Assembly: GCA_038249115.1 (NCBI GenBank)
Contig: JBBRWQ010000002.1
Coordinates: forward strand, 1 to 64,000
Direction: 5' to 3'
DNA: 64,000 nt
From: UBA4719 sp038249115
GTDB lineage: Bacteria > Actinomycetota > Actinomycetes > Actinomycetales > Dermatophilaceae
In this document: positions 32,807-43,330 of the stretch, one piece after another
Numbering within the stretch: position 1 is the stretch's first letter
Layout of the letters: each line of letters starts with the position of its first letter
Translations under genes and position numbers: made by a program
Notes under the pieces: model-generated
Told to the model about the DNA's origin: nothing
Database searches by the model: none
Seen by the model: the letters and a program-made list of their open reading frames with translations, nothing else

Positions 32807-33087
32807 GCCTGCGACTCCGTTGGCCCGGACTGGTCAGCCGGCGACTCGACCCGAACGCTGACGACGTCCTCGATGACGGGGTTGGACAGCATCGTCTCGG
32901 CGGCCTCGCGCGCGGCGGCGAGCACCTCGGCGGTGACCTCACCCTCGACCGTCAGGACGAAGCGCTTGCCCTGGCGGACCTGAGTGAACTGGTTGAATCC
33001 CAACCGTGGCAAGGCGAAAGCGACAGCCTGCCCTTGCGGATCGAGAATCTCGGACTTGAGCATCACGTCGACGACGACGTTTCCCAT
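32803..33087 (-). CDS. purS: Phosphoribosylformylglycinamidine synthase subunit PurS
   Basis: A 94-residue PurS, the small dimeric bridge between PurL and PurQ. It contains VVVDVMLKSEILDPQGQAVAFALPRLGFNQFTQVRQGKRF, the usual pattern, and ends with a short acidic tail. The ATG at 33087 is preceded by a GAGGAGC site. It overlaps purQ by 4 bp. Confidence 0.96.
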   Translation of the reverse strand: MGNVVVDVMLKSEILDPQGQAVAFALPRLGFNQFTQVRQGKRFVLTVEGEVTAEVLAAAREAAETMLSNPVIEDVVSVRVESPADQSGPTESQA

Positions 33088-33138
33088 GCGAGGTGCTCCT
33101 CAGGTACGTGGCTTGGTCACGTGAAGTTTATGGGATGG

Positions 33139-34065
33139 TCAGGCGAAGGTTCGACCGGTCAGCGACTCGAAGGCCTCGATGTACTTCGCCCGGGTGGCTT
33201 CCACGATGCTTTCCGGCAGCGCGGGTGGCGCCTCACCGGAGGACCGGTCCCAGCCGCTGGCCGGCGAGGTGAGCCAGTCGCGCACGAACTGCTTGTCAAA
33301 GGAGTCCTGAGCCCGTCCGGGCTGCCATGTAGCCGCCGGCCAGAATCTCGACGAGTCGGGAGTGAGCACCTCGTCGGCGAGAACGATCGTCGGGTTGCCG
33401 TCCGCATCGGGTCGCGATCGGTCGAAACCGAACTCGACCTTCGTATCGGCCAGCAGGATGCCCCGGTCAGCGGCAATCTCGTTGCCACGCTTGAGGATCG
33501 CGATGGTGAGGTCTCGCACCCGGGCGGCGACCGGCATACCGATCTCGGCTTCGACCTCAGCGAACGTCATCGGCTGGTCGTGCTCACCGATCGGGGCCTT
33601 GGTCGAGGGCGTGAAGATCGGCGAGGGCAGCAGGGAGCCGTCGGTCAGCCCGGCAGGCAGCGGAACCCCGCAGACCGAGGACGACTGGCGGTACTCCGTG
33701 AGGCCGCTACCGGTCAGATAGGCCCGCCCGATGCATTCGACCGGCACCATGTCGAGCCGCTGGACGAGGACCGCGCGCCCAGCCACTTCCTCCGGCACAT
33801 CTGGCGCCTGGCTGGAGATCACCTGGTTCGGGATGATGTCGGTGAGCTGCTCGAACCACCAGAGCGACAGCTGGGTCAGGACCTTGCCCTTGTCCGGGAT
33901 CTCGCTGTCCAGGATGTAGTCGAATGCCGAGATCCGGTCCGAGGCCACCAGCAGCAGCTGGTCCTGGCTGGCGTCGCCCGTCGAGGGGTCAATCGGCGCG
34001 TAAAGCTCGCGAACCTTGCCCGAGTAGATGTGGGCGTATCCAGGCAACGTCGGTGACCCTCTCAT
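33139..34065 (-). CDS. purC: Phosphoribosylaminoimidazole-succinocarboxamide synthase (SAICAR synthetase)
   Basis: The 308-residue PurC joins aspartate to CAIR with ATP. Motifs include YSGKVRELY at the ATP-binding loop, LLVASDRISAFDYIL, VECIGRAYLTGSG and LADTKVEFGFD. The long, roughly 300-residue type is usual in actinobacteria and yeast-like enzymes. Its start overlaps the purD stop by 4 bp, while a 51-bp gap separates it from purS. Confidence 0.97.
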   Translation of the reverse strand: MRGSPTLPGYAHIYSGKVRELYAPIDPSTGDASQDQLLLVASDRISAFDYILDSEIPDKGKVLTQLSLWWFEQLTDIIPNQVISSQAPDVPEEVAGRAVLVQRLDMVPVECIGRAYLTGSGLTEYRQSSSVCGVPLPAGLTDGSLLPSPIFTPSTKAPIGEHDQPMTFAEVEAEIGMPVAARVRDLTIAILKRGNEIAADRGILLADTKVEFGFDRSRPDADGNPTIVLADEVLTPDSSRFWPAATWQPGRAQDSFDKQFVRDWLTSPASGWDRSSGEAPPALPESIVEATRAKYIEAFESLTGRTFA

Positions 34066-35342
34066 TGCGGAACGGTGATCTCGCCACGCTGTGCTGCGAG
34101 GGCAATATCGGTGCGGTGCTGCGAGCCCTTGATCCTGATCCGGTCGACGGCGCCATATGCACGGTCGCGGGCCTGAGCCAGGTCGGTGCCGGTCGCGACG
34201 ACGGAAAGAACCCGCCCGCCGGCGGAAACCAGCGAGCCGTCCTTGCCGACGGCCGTTGCCGCATGCATAACGTAGGCGTCGTCGCCGATGTCCGGAAGTC
34301 CCTCGATGACATCACCAGTGCGGGGTGAGACGGGGTAGCCCTTAGAGGCCATGACGACGGTGACGGCATGCTCCGGGCGCCAGCGAAGGGCCGCGACCTG
34401 GTCAAGCGTGCCGACGGCGGCCGAATGGAGAAGCCCTCCGAGAGGTGTTGCCAAGCGAGCCAGCACGACCTGTGTCTCCGGGTCGCCGAACCGGGCATTG
34501 AACTCGATCACCCGCATCCCTCGAGAGGTCAGCGCCAGCCCGACATACAGCACGCCGACGAAGGGCGTTCCACGGTGGCGCATCTCGTCCACGGTCGGCT
34601 GCGCGACGCGATCGACGACATCCTGGACCATCGAGCTCGATACCCAGTCCAGCGGCGAGTAGGCCCCCATGCCGCCGGTGTTCGGGCCCTTGTCTCCGTC
34701 CGACAGACGTTTGAAGTCCTGCGCAGGGGCCAATGGCAGCACCGTGGTGCCGTCCGTGATGCAGAAGAGCGAGACCTCGGGGCCGTCCAGGAACTCCTCG
34801 ACGAGGATCTGCCCGCCGGACTTGTCCAGACACTGGGCGGCGTGGGCGAGGGCACGAGAACGGTTGCGTGTCACCACCACGCCCTTCCCTGCGGCCAGCC
34901 CGTCGTCCTTGACGACGTAGGGCGCCCCGAGAGCGTCAAGTGCCCCGGCCACCTCTTCGACAGTGGTACAGACGTGGGCCAGCGCGGTCGGCACCCCTGC
35001 AGCCGCCATGACCTCCTTGGCGAACGACTTGCTCCCCTCGAGCCTGGCTGCCTCCGCCGACGGCCCGAAGCAGGCGATCCCGCGCTCGCGCACCGCGTCG
35101 GCGACCCCCGCGACGAGGGGCGCCTCCGGCCCGACGACGACCAGGTCCACGCCGAGCGAGGCGGCCAGCGCAGCGACACCGGCACCGTCGAGCAAGCCAT
35201 CCGGCAGCTCCCTGCATAGAGCAATGGCATCGATGCCGGGGTTGCCCGGCGCAGCGATGACGGCGTCGACGGAGGAGTCGAGGGTCAGAGCCTTGACGAT
35301 GGCGTGCTCACGGGCACCTGTGCCGATGACGAGAACCTTCAC
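34062..35342 (-). CDS. purD: Phosphoribosylamine-glycine ligase (GAR synthetase)
   Basis: A 426-residue ATP-grasp enzyme that makes GAR from phosphoribosylamine and glycine. It begins VKVLVIGTGAREHAIVKAL, with ATP-grasp segments PYVVKDDGLAAGKGVVV, LVEEFLDGPEVSLFCITDG and EFNARFGDPETQVVLARL. The GTG at 35342 was chosen; a longer frame to 35528 would overlap the helicase gene. TAGGCT lies 8 nt before the start and there is no ribosome site, so a leaderless mRNA is likely. It leads the purD-purC-purS-purQ-purL run. Confidence 0.97.
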   Translation of the reverse strand: MKVLVIGTGAREHAIVKALTLDSSVDAVIAAPGNPGIDAIALCRELPDGLLDGAGVAALAASLGVDLVVVGPEAPLVAGVADAVRERGIACFGPSAEAARLEGSKSFAKEVMAAAGVPTALAHVCTTVEEVAGALDALGAPYVVKDDGLAAGKGVVVTRNRSRALAHAAQCLDKSGGQILVEEFLDGPEVSLFCITDGTTVLPLAPAQDFKRLSDGDKGPNTGGMGAYSPLDWVSSSMVQDVVDRVAQPTVDEMRHRGTPFVGVLYVGLALTSRGMRVIEFNARFGDPETQVVLARLATPLGGLLHSAAVGTLDQVAALRWRPEHAVTVVMASKGYPVSPRTGDVIEGLPDIGDDAYVMHAATAVGKDGSLVSAGGRVLSVVATGTDLAQARDRAYGAVDRIRIKGSQHRTDIALAAQRGEITVPQ

Positions 35343-35502
35343 GAGTGGTAAGCCTAGGCGCAATCCACCGGGGATGCGTTCTGGCCAACTGGTCCTCCAG
35401 ACGGGGCGGCGCAGACTAGACTCGTGCGTCCGCAATAAGGCCCAGATCCCCGGTCCCCATGGGCCGAACCCTATCAACCCACAACTCGACTCAGGGTGAG
35501 CA

Positions 35503-37716
35503 GTGACCGTTTCGGAAAAGCCGATCAACCCCTCGACCCGTCACGGCGACACGGTGACCCCTGACGCCGTTGCGGCCCAGATCGCCGTCGAGCAGGCCCA
35601 CGTCGACAAGGTCTATGCCGAGCTCGGCAAGGCGACCGAACGCGCGGCACTGGTGGAGGCCGAGGGCCTGGCTCGCGGTCGGATCTCCCGCACAGGCGAT
35701 GTTCGCGACGAGGAGATCACCGGTCTGTTCGAGCGTGATGCCCTGGTGTTCAACGCCAACAAGCGACGCGCCACCCTCGAGATGCAGTACGAGGGTCTCG
35801 TCTTCGGTCGGCTGGATCTCGCTCACGACATCCGCTATGTCGGCCGTCTGGGCGTGCGCGACGATGACTACGAGCCGCTGGTGATCGACTGGCGCGCACC
35901 CGCGGCAGCGCCTTTCTATCGCTCCACCCCGGTCGAGCCACTCGGTGTGATCCGACGAAGAGTCCTGCGCTGTAAGGGTTCTGACGTTGTTGGCATCGAA
36001 GACGACCTCATGGTCCCTGAGGCACCGGACGATCTCGTGGTCGTCGGCGACGGTGCGCTGATGGCTGCCCTGACCCGCACCCGTGGCGCAAGGATGCGCG
36101 ACATCGTCGCCACGATTCAGCGCCATCAGGATGAAGCCATCCGGGCACCCGCCCGCGGGGTCACGGAGATCACCGGAGGCCCGGGCACGGGCAAGACGGT
36201 CGTGGCACTGCACCGGGCGGCATACCTGCTGTATTCCGATCGCCGCCGTTTCGAGTCCGGCGGGATCCTGGTGGTGGGGCCCTCAGCGGCCTACACGGCA
36301 TACATCGAGCGGGTCCTGCCCTCGCTCGGCGAGGACACGGTGACCCTGCGGTCGCTCGGCGACGTGGTCGACGGGGTCACCGCCGACCGGCTCGACGTTC
36401 CAGCGGCCGCTGCCCTCAAGGGCTCGTTGAAGATTAGGCGGATCCTGGCGCGAGTCGCCCGCGACGTCATCCCCGACACGCCGACAGAGCTGCGTGCCTT
36501 CGTTGCAGGGCGGGCGATCCGGCTCGACTCCGCTGTGCTGGACAGCGTCCGTATGAAGGTGCTGCGCACCCACCAGCGCAACCTCGCTCTGGACGCTGCA
36601 ACGCAGGCCCTGGCGGAGGCCGCATGGGAGGACAACCCCGGCGATGAGCGCCCGGTCTTCATGGAGAAGTTCCTCGACCACATGACCGTCGAGGCGTTTC
36701 TGCGCGAATGGTGGAGACCTCTGGACGCGCGAGAGGTGTTGCTGTGGCTGGCCGATCCCGAGCGAATGCGCCGATATGCGGCGGGCGTGCTGAGCGATGC
36801 CGAAGCCGCGTTGCTGACTGACTCCATTCAGAAGGCCATCGACACCGGCACCTGGTCTGTCGCCGACGTCGCCCTGATCGACGACCTCTCGGACCGCCTC
36901 GGCCCGATGCGTCAGCCCGAGGCGGAGGAGCGCGGCTTCTACGAGATCGAAGAGGTCGACGACGTCGCCTTGCAGCGCTCCGATGATGCCGCGACGGGCG
37001 GGGCGGCCTGGGAATCCATCTCCATCGGGTACGAGGTCGCTCCCCGCACCAAACTTGAGCGGCTGATGAACGGCCGGCTGGAGCTTCCCGACGAGTATGC
37101 GCACGTGCTCATCGACGAAGCGCAGGACATCTCACCGATGCAGTGGCGGATGCTCGGACGCCGCGGTCGCTGGTCGTCCTGGACCGTCGTCGGTGACGCG
37201 GCACAGGCCTCGTGGCCGGACGCGGTCGAAGCGCGCCAGGCTCGCGAGCAGGCGTTCGGCAGTCAGGTCCGCTCGCTGTTCCACATGGACACGAACTACC
37301 GGAACGCGCGCGAGATCTTCGACTACGCGGCCGAGGTGATCCAGGCTGAGATGCCGGACGCCGACCTCCCACAGGCGGTCCGCGAGACCGGCGTGTCCCC
37401 TATCGTCAGATCGGTCACGGCGGACAAGATCCCGGCGGCCGTCGCCGGCGCGGTGGAGACGCTGCTGGGCGAGGTCGACGGGTCGATCGCCGTGATATCC
37501 CCTGCGCGCTGGATCGACTCGCTGGGGTCGGTGGCCGGCGGCTCGTCAGGTCGGGTCAACGTCGTGGGCCCGATGTCGACCAAGGGCCTGGAGTACGACG
37601 CCACCGTCATCGTCGACCCCGCTGAGATCACCGCTGAGTCCCCAGGCGGCATCCGCGTGCTGTACGTGGCCCTCACTCGCGCCGCGCACCGGATGACCGT
37701 CCTCGAGGTCGGTTGA
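35503..37716 (+). CDS. HelD/HelR-type superfamily-1 helicase-like protein
   Basis: A 737-residue ATPase of the HelD group. An N-terminal coiled-coil-prone segment (AAQIAVEQAHVDKVYAELGKA) precedes the conserved IGRLGVRD/PLVIDWRAPAAAPFYR block, Walker A GGPGTGKT (residues 225-232), a Walker B-like VLIDEAQDISPMQWRML, and the C-terminal STKGLEYD and VALTRAAHRM motifs of UvrD-like helicases. HelD proteins remove RNA polymerase from DNA, and the actinobacterial HelR subgroup protects it from rifamycins. No rifamycin-responsive element was recognised upstream. The GTG has an AGGGTGAGC site and diverges from purD. Confidence 0.85.
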   Translation: MTVSEKPINPSTRHGDTVTPDAVAAQIAVEQAHVDKVYAELGKATERAALVEAEGLARGRISRTGDVRDEEITGLFERDALVFNANKRRATLEMQYEGLVFGRLDLAHDIRYVGRLGVRDDDYEPLVIDWRAPAAAPFYRSTPVEPLGVIRRRVLRCKGSDVVGIEDDLMVPEAPDDLVVVGDGALMAALTRTRGARMRDIVATIQRHQDEAIRAPARGVTEITGGPGTGKTVVALHRAAYLLYSDRRRFESGGILVVGPSAAYTAYIERVLPSLGEDTVTLRSLGDVVDGVTADRLDVPAAAALKGSLKIRRILARVARDVIPDTPTELRAFVAGRAIRLDSAVLDSVRMKVLRTHQRNLALDAATQALAEAAWEDNPGDERPVFMEKFLDHMTVEAFLREWWRPLDAREVLLWLADPERMRRYAAGVLSDAEAALLTDSIQKAIDTGTWSVADVALIDDLSDRLGPMRQPEAEERGFYEIEEVDDVALQRSDDAATGGAAWESISIGYEVAPRTKLERLMNGRLELPDEYAHVLIDEAQDISPMQWRMLGRRGRWSSWTVVGDAAQASWPDAVEARQAREQAFGSQVRSLFHMDTNYRNAREIFDYAAEVIQAEMPDADLPQAVRETGVSPIVRSVTADKIPAAVAGAVETLLGEVDGSIAVISPARWIDSLGSVAGGSSGRVNVVGPMSTKGLEYDATVIVDPAEITAESPGGIRVLYVALTRAAHRMTVLEVG

Positions 37717-37728
37717 GGCCTTGGTTAG

Positions 37729-39015
37729 CTAGCCGAGCAGGGAGTGGCGCTCGATGATCTCGTCGCGGCCGGGGCCGACCCCGATGGTCGAGACCCGGGC
37801 GCCGATCAGCTCCTCGACCCTCAGGATGTAGGCACGGGCGTTGGCCGGAAGCTCCTCGAACGTGCGGCAGGTCGAGATGTCCTCCGACCAACCCGGGACG
37901 TCTTCGTAGACGGGCTTCGCGTGGTGGAAGTCGCTCTGGCTCATCGGCATCTCGTCATGCCGAACGCCACCTATGTCATAGGCCACGCAGATCGGCACCC
38001 GGTCGAGCCCGGTGAGCACGTCCAGTTTGGTGACCACGAAGTCGGTGACCCCGTTGACGCGTGCGGCATAGCGCCCCACCACCGTGTCCATCCAGCCGCA
38101 TCGGCGTGGCCGGCCGGTCGTGGTGCCGTACTCAGCGCCGGCCTCGCGCAAGAACTCGCCCATGTCGTCGAGCAGCTCGGTGGGGAACGGCCCTTCGCCG
38201 ACCCGCGTGGTGTAGGCCTTGAGGATGGCGATGACCCTGTCGATGCGGGTCGGCGGCACCCCTGAACCCGTGCACGCGCCGCCAGACGTCGGGTTGGATG
38301 ACGTGACGAACGGATAGGTGCCGTGGTCGACGTCCAGCAAAGTCGCCTGACCGGCCTCGAACAGGACCGTCTTGCCCTCGTCGAGAGCCTTGGTCAGGAG
38401 CAGTCCGACGTCGACGACCATGGGGCGCAGGCGGTCGGCATACTTCTTGAGCTCCTCGAGGACCTCGTCCACCTCGATGGCCCGGCGGTTGTAGATCTTC
38501 ACCAGCATCTGGTTCTTGACGTCGAGGGCAGCCTCGACCTTCTGCCGCAGGATCGACTCGTCGAAAAGGTCCTGCACCCGGATGCCGACACGCGCCATCT
38601 TGTCGGCGTAGGTCGGGCCGATGCCGCGACCAGTTGTGCCGAGACGGCGCGATCCCAGGAACCGCTCGGTCACCTTGTCGAGCACCCGGTTGTAGGGCGT
38701 GATCAGGTGGGCGTTGGCGCTGATGACGAGCCTGGAGGTGTCGATGCCCCGGACGTTGAGCGCGTCAATCTCTTCGAACAGTACGGCGAGGTCGACGACG
38801 ACGCCGTTGCCGATGACGGGGATACAACCGGGGGTGAGGATGCCGCTGGGCAGCAGGTGGAGGGCGTACTTCTCGCCGTCGATCACCACGGTGTGACCCG
38901 CGTTGTTGCCACCGTTGAACTTCACGACAAAGTCGATCCTGCTCCCCAGCAGGTCGGTCGCCTTGCCCTTGCCCTCGTCGCCCCACTGCGCACCGACCAG
39001 CACGATCGCGGGCAT
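37729..39015 (-). CDS. purA: Adenylosuccinate synthetase
   Basis: The 428-residue PurA joins aspartate to IMP with GTP. It begins MPAIVLVGAQWGDEGKGKATDLL, the P-loop-like GDEGKGK being diagnostic. It also has FNGGNNAGHTVV, LGTTGRGIGPTYADKMAR, EAGQATLLDVDHGTYPFVTSSN and a C-terminal STIGVGPGRDE. The ATG at 39015 has a GGAGG site; the longer frame to 39072 has none. It converges on the helicase gene with 12 bp between stops. Confidence 0.98.
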   Translation of the reverse strand: MPAIVLVGAQWGDEGKGKATDLLGSRIDFVVKFNGGNNAGHTVVIDGEKYALHLLPSGILTPGCIPVIGNGVVVDLAVLFEEIDALNVRGIDTSRLVISANAHLITPYNRVLDKVTERFLGSRRLGTTGRGIGPTYADKMARVGIRVQDLFDESILRQKVEAALDVKNQMLVKIYNRRAIEVDEVLEELKKYADRLRPMVVDVGLLLTKALDEGKTVLFEAGQATLLDVDHGTYPFVTSSNPTSGGACTGSGVPPTRIDRVIAILKAYTTRVGEGPFPTELLDDMGEFLREAGAEYGTTTGRPRRCGWMDTVVGRYAARVNGVTDFVVTKLDVLTGLDRVPICVAYDIGGVRHDEMPMSQSDFHHAKPVYEDVPGWSEDISTCRTFEELPANARAYILRVEELIGARVSTIGVGPGRDEIIERHSLLG

Positions 39016-39143
39016 CCGGGCCTCCTCAACTTGGCTATGTCTGAACTGCGTATGACTGAACTTGGCGACCAAAGGCTACTGGCAGCGCTGCTCTGGCACC
39101 GAACGGCGTCGCAAGGTGGACTACGAAGCCAGGGCGCCCCCGG

Positions 39144-40166
39144 TCACCGGCCACCGCCGTCAACCTGAGGATGGTCGGCCGCTGGCGTGAGCAGACCGCG
39201 CCGCTGGGCCATGGCTCCCAGCTGGAAGCGGGATTCGGCTCCGAGCTCGTCCATCATCTGGGCCACCCGCCGGCGGACCGTCCGCACCCCGCAGCCCAGG
39301 TATCGCGCGATCGCCTCGTCCTTGAAACCGCTCGCGAGCAGGGTCATCAGCTGTCGGTCCTGCGCGATGTCCCGGCGGTGTCCTGGCATCGGATGGCCGA
39401 GATCCCATGCGTAGTCGAACATGGTCGTGAATGCTGAGATGAGCATCGGGTTTCGAATGACGATGTGGTCGGAGTCCGCCGACCCCCAATCAGCCATGGC
39501 GAGAACGACGTCGCTGCCGAAGGTCGCAAACTCGCTGGGTGGGCTCGCGGTGACCCGTTGCTGCTCCCCGGCATCTGCCATGGCCTGCACCCAACGACGG
39601 GCGGCGGGGTCCTCCAGCGCGTCAAACGAGTAGAGCGCCCGTTGCTCGCGGCCCCTGCCGAGCGCCTCACGACGCATTCGAGCACCTGCCTCATCGAGCC
39701 CGGGACCGACCTGCAGGCTGAGGACGCTGTTGCGGATCAGCCCGGTGGTGCTGCGCAGTGTGTGCTCGACCATGCTGACGGCCATCTGCGAGGAGACGAT
39801 CTCCCAGGCTGGTTTGGCCGCATTCAGGCCACCAGCGGTCCCCCCTGCACGATGCTCGGCGGTGAATCTCGCGATGGCAACCCGTGCCTCCAGAAGCTCG
39901 CGCCGACGAGTGTCCAGCTTGGCCTCCTCGTTCCCCAGCAGGCGTTCCAGAGCGGGCCGAGGATGCTCAACAAGCACCTTGCCATCAACGGTCTCACGGA
40001 CCAGCCGCGCGTTGATGAGCGATTCCAGGGCTGCAGTGGCGTGGTCGAGCGACCATCCGAGCTCAGCCGCGTGCGGTGCGATCGTGGTCGGACCAGAACG
40101 CAGGATGCGTCGATAGAGCTCCTCGGCGTCGGTCGAGACATCGAAGATGGCCAGGTGCGGGCTCAC
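39144..40166 (-). CDS. LuxR-family regulator with TrmB-like N-terminus
   Basis: A 340-residue regulator. The C-terminal LuxR-type HTH is DRQLMTLLASGFKDEAIARYLGCGVRTVRRRVAQMMDELG (about 275-314). The N-terminus contains a winged-helix-like segment (HAAELGWSLDHATAALESLINARLVRE) followed by a helical linker, an architecture common in large actinobacterial families. Effector and targets are unknown. The start is a GTG. It is followed by purA in the same direction, but 128 bp apart. Confidence 0.82.
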   Translation of the reverse strand: MSPHLAIFDVSTDAEELYRRILRSGPTTIAPHAAELGWSLDHATAALESLINARLVRETVDGKVLVEHPRPALERLLGNEEAKLDTRRRELLEARVAIARFTAEHRAGGTAGGLNAAKPAWEIVSSQMAVSMVEHTLRSTTGLIRNSVLSLQVGPGLDEAGARMRREALGRGREQRALYSFDALEDPAARRWVQAMADAGEQQRVTASPPSEFATFGSDVVLAMADWGSADSDHIVIRNPMLISAFTTMFDYAWDLGHPMPGHRRDIAQDRQLMTLLASGFKDEAIARYLGCGVRTVRRRVAQMMDELGAESRFQLGAMAQRRGLLTPAADHPQVDGGGR

Positions 40167-40499
40167 GAGGAGTACCCGAGGCCGTGAGGCAGCACGGCCG
40201 AGTCGACCGGCGCAGCCGCCGAGTCGGAAGGAGTAGCGGACGCGGCCGGGCTGGGTGTGATGGATGCCATAGGTGGCAGGTTAGGGCCATTGGCATTTTT
40301 AGGCCACTCAAGGGTGGGCGGGCGGAGCAAGATGTATCCAGACCGAGGTTGGGCAGCAGGGACACATGGCCCGTGGTCGCGACCGTCCCACTGGCAACGG
40401 TGGGACGTAACCGCAGGGGGGTATGCCGTGAGTCGAGATCATGGGTCTCGACTTCACGGCACCTCTGCGTTGTGGGAGCCAGCCGGGGCGGGCCCGCAG
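40167..40499. other. Intergenic region with two stem-loops
   Basis: These 333 bp hold no coding sequence I can support. Hairpin one pairs CGTCCCAC (40384-40391) with GTGGGACG (40400-40407). Hairpin two pairs TGCCGTGAGTCGAGA (40424-40438) with TCTCGACTTCACGGCA (40446-40461), with one bulged base. Neither has a T-tract. They lie 40-110 bp beyond the acyl-CoA dehydrogenase stop and upstream of the LuxR gene, so transcript-end structures are most likely. Confidence 0.6.
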
Positions 40500-41648
<1,149 letters not shown>

Positions 41649-41720
41649 GACCTGCCTCCGCGGGAAGAACTTCTGACGGGATGACGCAGTGTGATCAGTA
41701 GGTGGCAGAGCGACGAGCCG

Positions 41721-42122
41721 TCAGAAACCGAGTTCGTCGGCAGCCTCGGCCGACGAGTCGCGCAGGAACTGAGCACACCGCTGCTGCTCGTCGGACTCAC
41801 CGATCTCGCCGGCCGCCCGGCTCAACGCCGCCAGCGCACGCAGAAAGCCCTTGTTGGGCTCATGCGACCACGGCACCGGCCCCTGGCCCTTCCATCCACC
41901 GCGGCGCAGCGCGTCCAGCGACCGGTGGTAGCCGGCGCGCGCAAACGCGTAGCCCTCGACCTTGCGGCCGTCCTTGAGGGCGAGCTCTGCCAGGGTGGCC
42001 CATGCCAGGGGCGACGACGGGTATGCCGCCGCGACGATCCTCGGGTCCTTGCCGTCGGCGAGATCAGCAGCAGCTGGGTCGACCGGCAGACGAGTCTCGG
42101 GGATGCCGAGGAGGTTGGTCAT
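41721..42122 (-). CDS. DUF3151 domain protein
   Basis: A 133-residue actinobacterial protein: NLLGIPETRLPVDPAA, VAAAYPSSPLAWATLAELAL, GYHRSLDALRRGGWKGQGPVPWSHEPN and CAQFLRDSSAEAADELGF. This matches DUF3151, helical and TPR-like. The function is unknown. It is regularly found directly after fba, as here, where its ATG overlaps the fba stop by 4 bp, so a link to central carbon metabolism is likely. Confidence 0.92.
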   Translation of the reverse strand: MTNLLGIPETRLPVDPAAADLADGKDPRIVAAAYPSSPLAWATLAELALKDGRKVEGYAFARAGYHRSLDALRRGGWKGQGPVPWSHEPNKGFLRALAALSRAAGEIGESDEQQRCAQFLRDSSAEAADELGF

Positions 42123-43150
42123 CAAGCGTGGGTTCCGGCGCTGCGCAGGTTCTGGCAGGCCTCGACGACACGGGCAGCCATGCTTGCCTCGGCTTCCTTG
42201 CCACAGGCACGCGGGTCGTACTTCTTCTTGTTGCCGACCTCACCGTCGATCTTGAGGACGCCGTCGTAGTTGGTCATCATGTAGCCGGCGACGGGACGGG
42301 TGAAGGCGTACTGGGTGTCGGTGTCGACGTTCATCTTGACGACGCCGTAGTCGACCGCGTCCGAGATCTCCTGGGGCAGCGAACCCGAGCCGCCGTGGAA
42401 AACGAGGTCAAAAGGCTTGGCGTCTGCGGCCAGACCTTTGGCCGCGATGACGGCCTGCTGGGCGTTCTTGAGGATCTCGGGCCGAAGCTTGACGTTGCCC
42501 GGCTTGTACGCACCATGCACGTTGCCGAAGGTCAGCGCCGTCATGTAGCGGCCAAACTCGCCCAGACCCAGCGCCTCGACGGTCAGGAGTGCGTCCTCGG
42601 GGGTGGAGTAGAGCTTCTCGTCGATCGCACCCGTGACACCGTCCTCCTCGCCACCGACGGCGCCGACCTCGATCTCGAGGATGATGTGCGCGGCCTTGCA
42701 CAGGTCGAGCAGCTCGCGGGCGATGGTCAGGTTCTCGGGCACTGGAATAACGGATCCATCCCACATGTGCGACTGGAACCACGGCAGACCGACGGACTTG
42801 ACCCTCTCGGCGGAGGCGGCGATCAGCGGACGGACGAAACCGTCAAGCTTGTCCTTGGGGCAGTGGTCGGTGTGCAGCGCGATGTTGACGTTGTAGTTCT
42901 TGGCGACCTCATTGGCATAGGCGGCCAGCGCGATGGAGCCCGAGACCATGTTCTTGACCGTGGAGCCGGAGAGGTAGTCGGCGCCACCGGTCGACACCTG
43001 CACGATGCCGTCGCTCTCGGCCTCGGCGAACCCTCGGAGCGCGGCGTTCAGTGTTTGGGAGGACGTGACGTTGATCGCCGGATAGGCAAACGAACCGGCC
43101 TTGGCACGGTCCAGCATGTCGGCGTAGATCTCAGGGGTCGCGATGGGCAT
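42122..43150 (-). CDS. fba: Class II fructose-bisphosphate aldolase
   Basis: A 342-residue zinc-dependent aldolase of glycolysis and gluconeogenesis. The zinc-binding LHTDHCPKDKLDGF, the segment EIEVGAVGGEEDGV, TFGNVHGAYKPGNVKL and DLVFHGGSGSLPQEI, and KMNVDTDTQYAF are all present. The ATG at 43150 has a GAGGAGCC site; the longer frame to 43303 is unsupported. It is translationally coupled with DUF3151. Confidence 0.97.
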   Translation of the reverse strand: MPIATPEIYADMLDRAKAGSFAYPAINVTSSQTLNAALRGFAEAESDGIVQVSTGGADYLSGSTVKNMVSGSIALAAYANEVAKNYNVNIALHTDHCPKDKLDGFVRPLIAASAERVKSVGLPWFQSHMWDGSVIPVPENLTIARELLDLCKAAHIILEIEVGAVGGEEDGVTGAIDEKLYSTPEDALLTVEALGLGEFGRYMTALTFGNVHGAYKPGNVKLRPEILKNAQQAVIAAKGLAADAKPFDLVFHGGSGSLPQEISDAVDYGVVKMNVDTDTQYAFTRPVAGYMMTNYDGVLKIDGEVGNKKKYDPRACGKEAEASMAARVVEACQNLRSAGTHA

Positions 43151-43330
43151 TGTTGGCTCCTCATAGAACTCGAGCGCGTCGTTCAGCCTCTCGACACGCG
43201 GCAGGTCTGATGCACTTTGATCCTCCCACGCCCGACGCGCTGCCTGCGAACCGCACCCGAGCCAGGCGACCTTGCGGCCGTGCCCGCTCGCAGCCATGCA
43301 CACTCACGAGCTGCAGCGGGGGCAGGCCGC

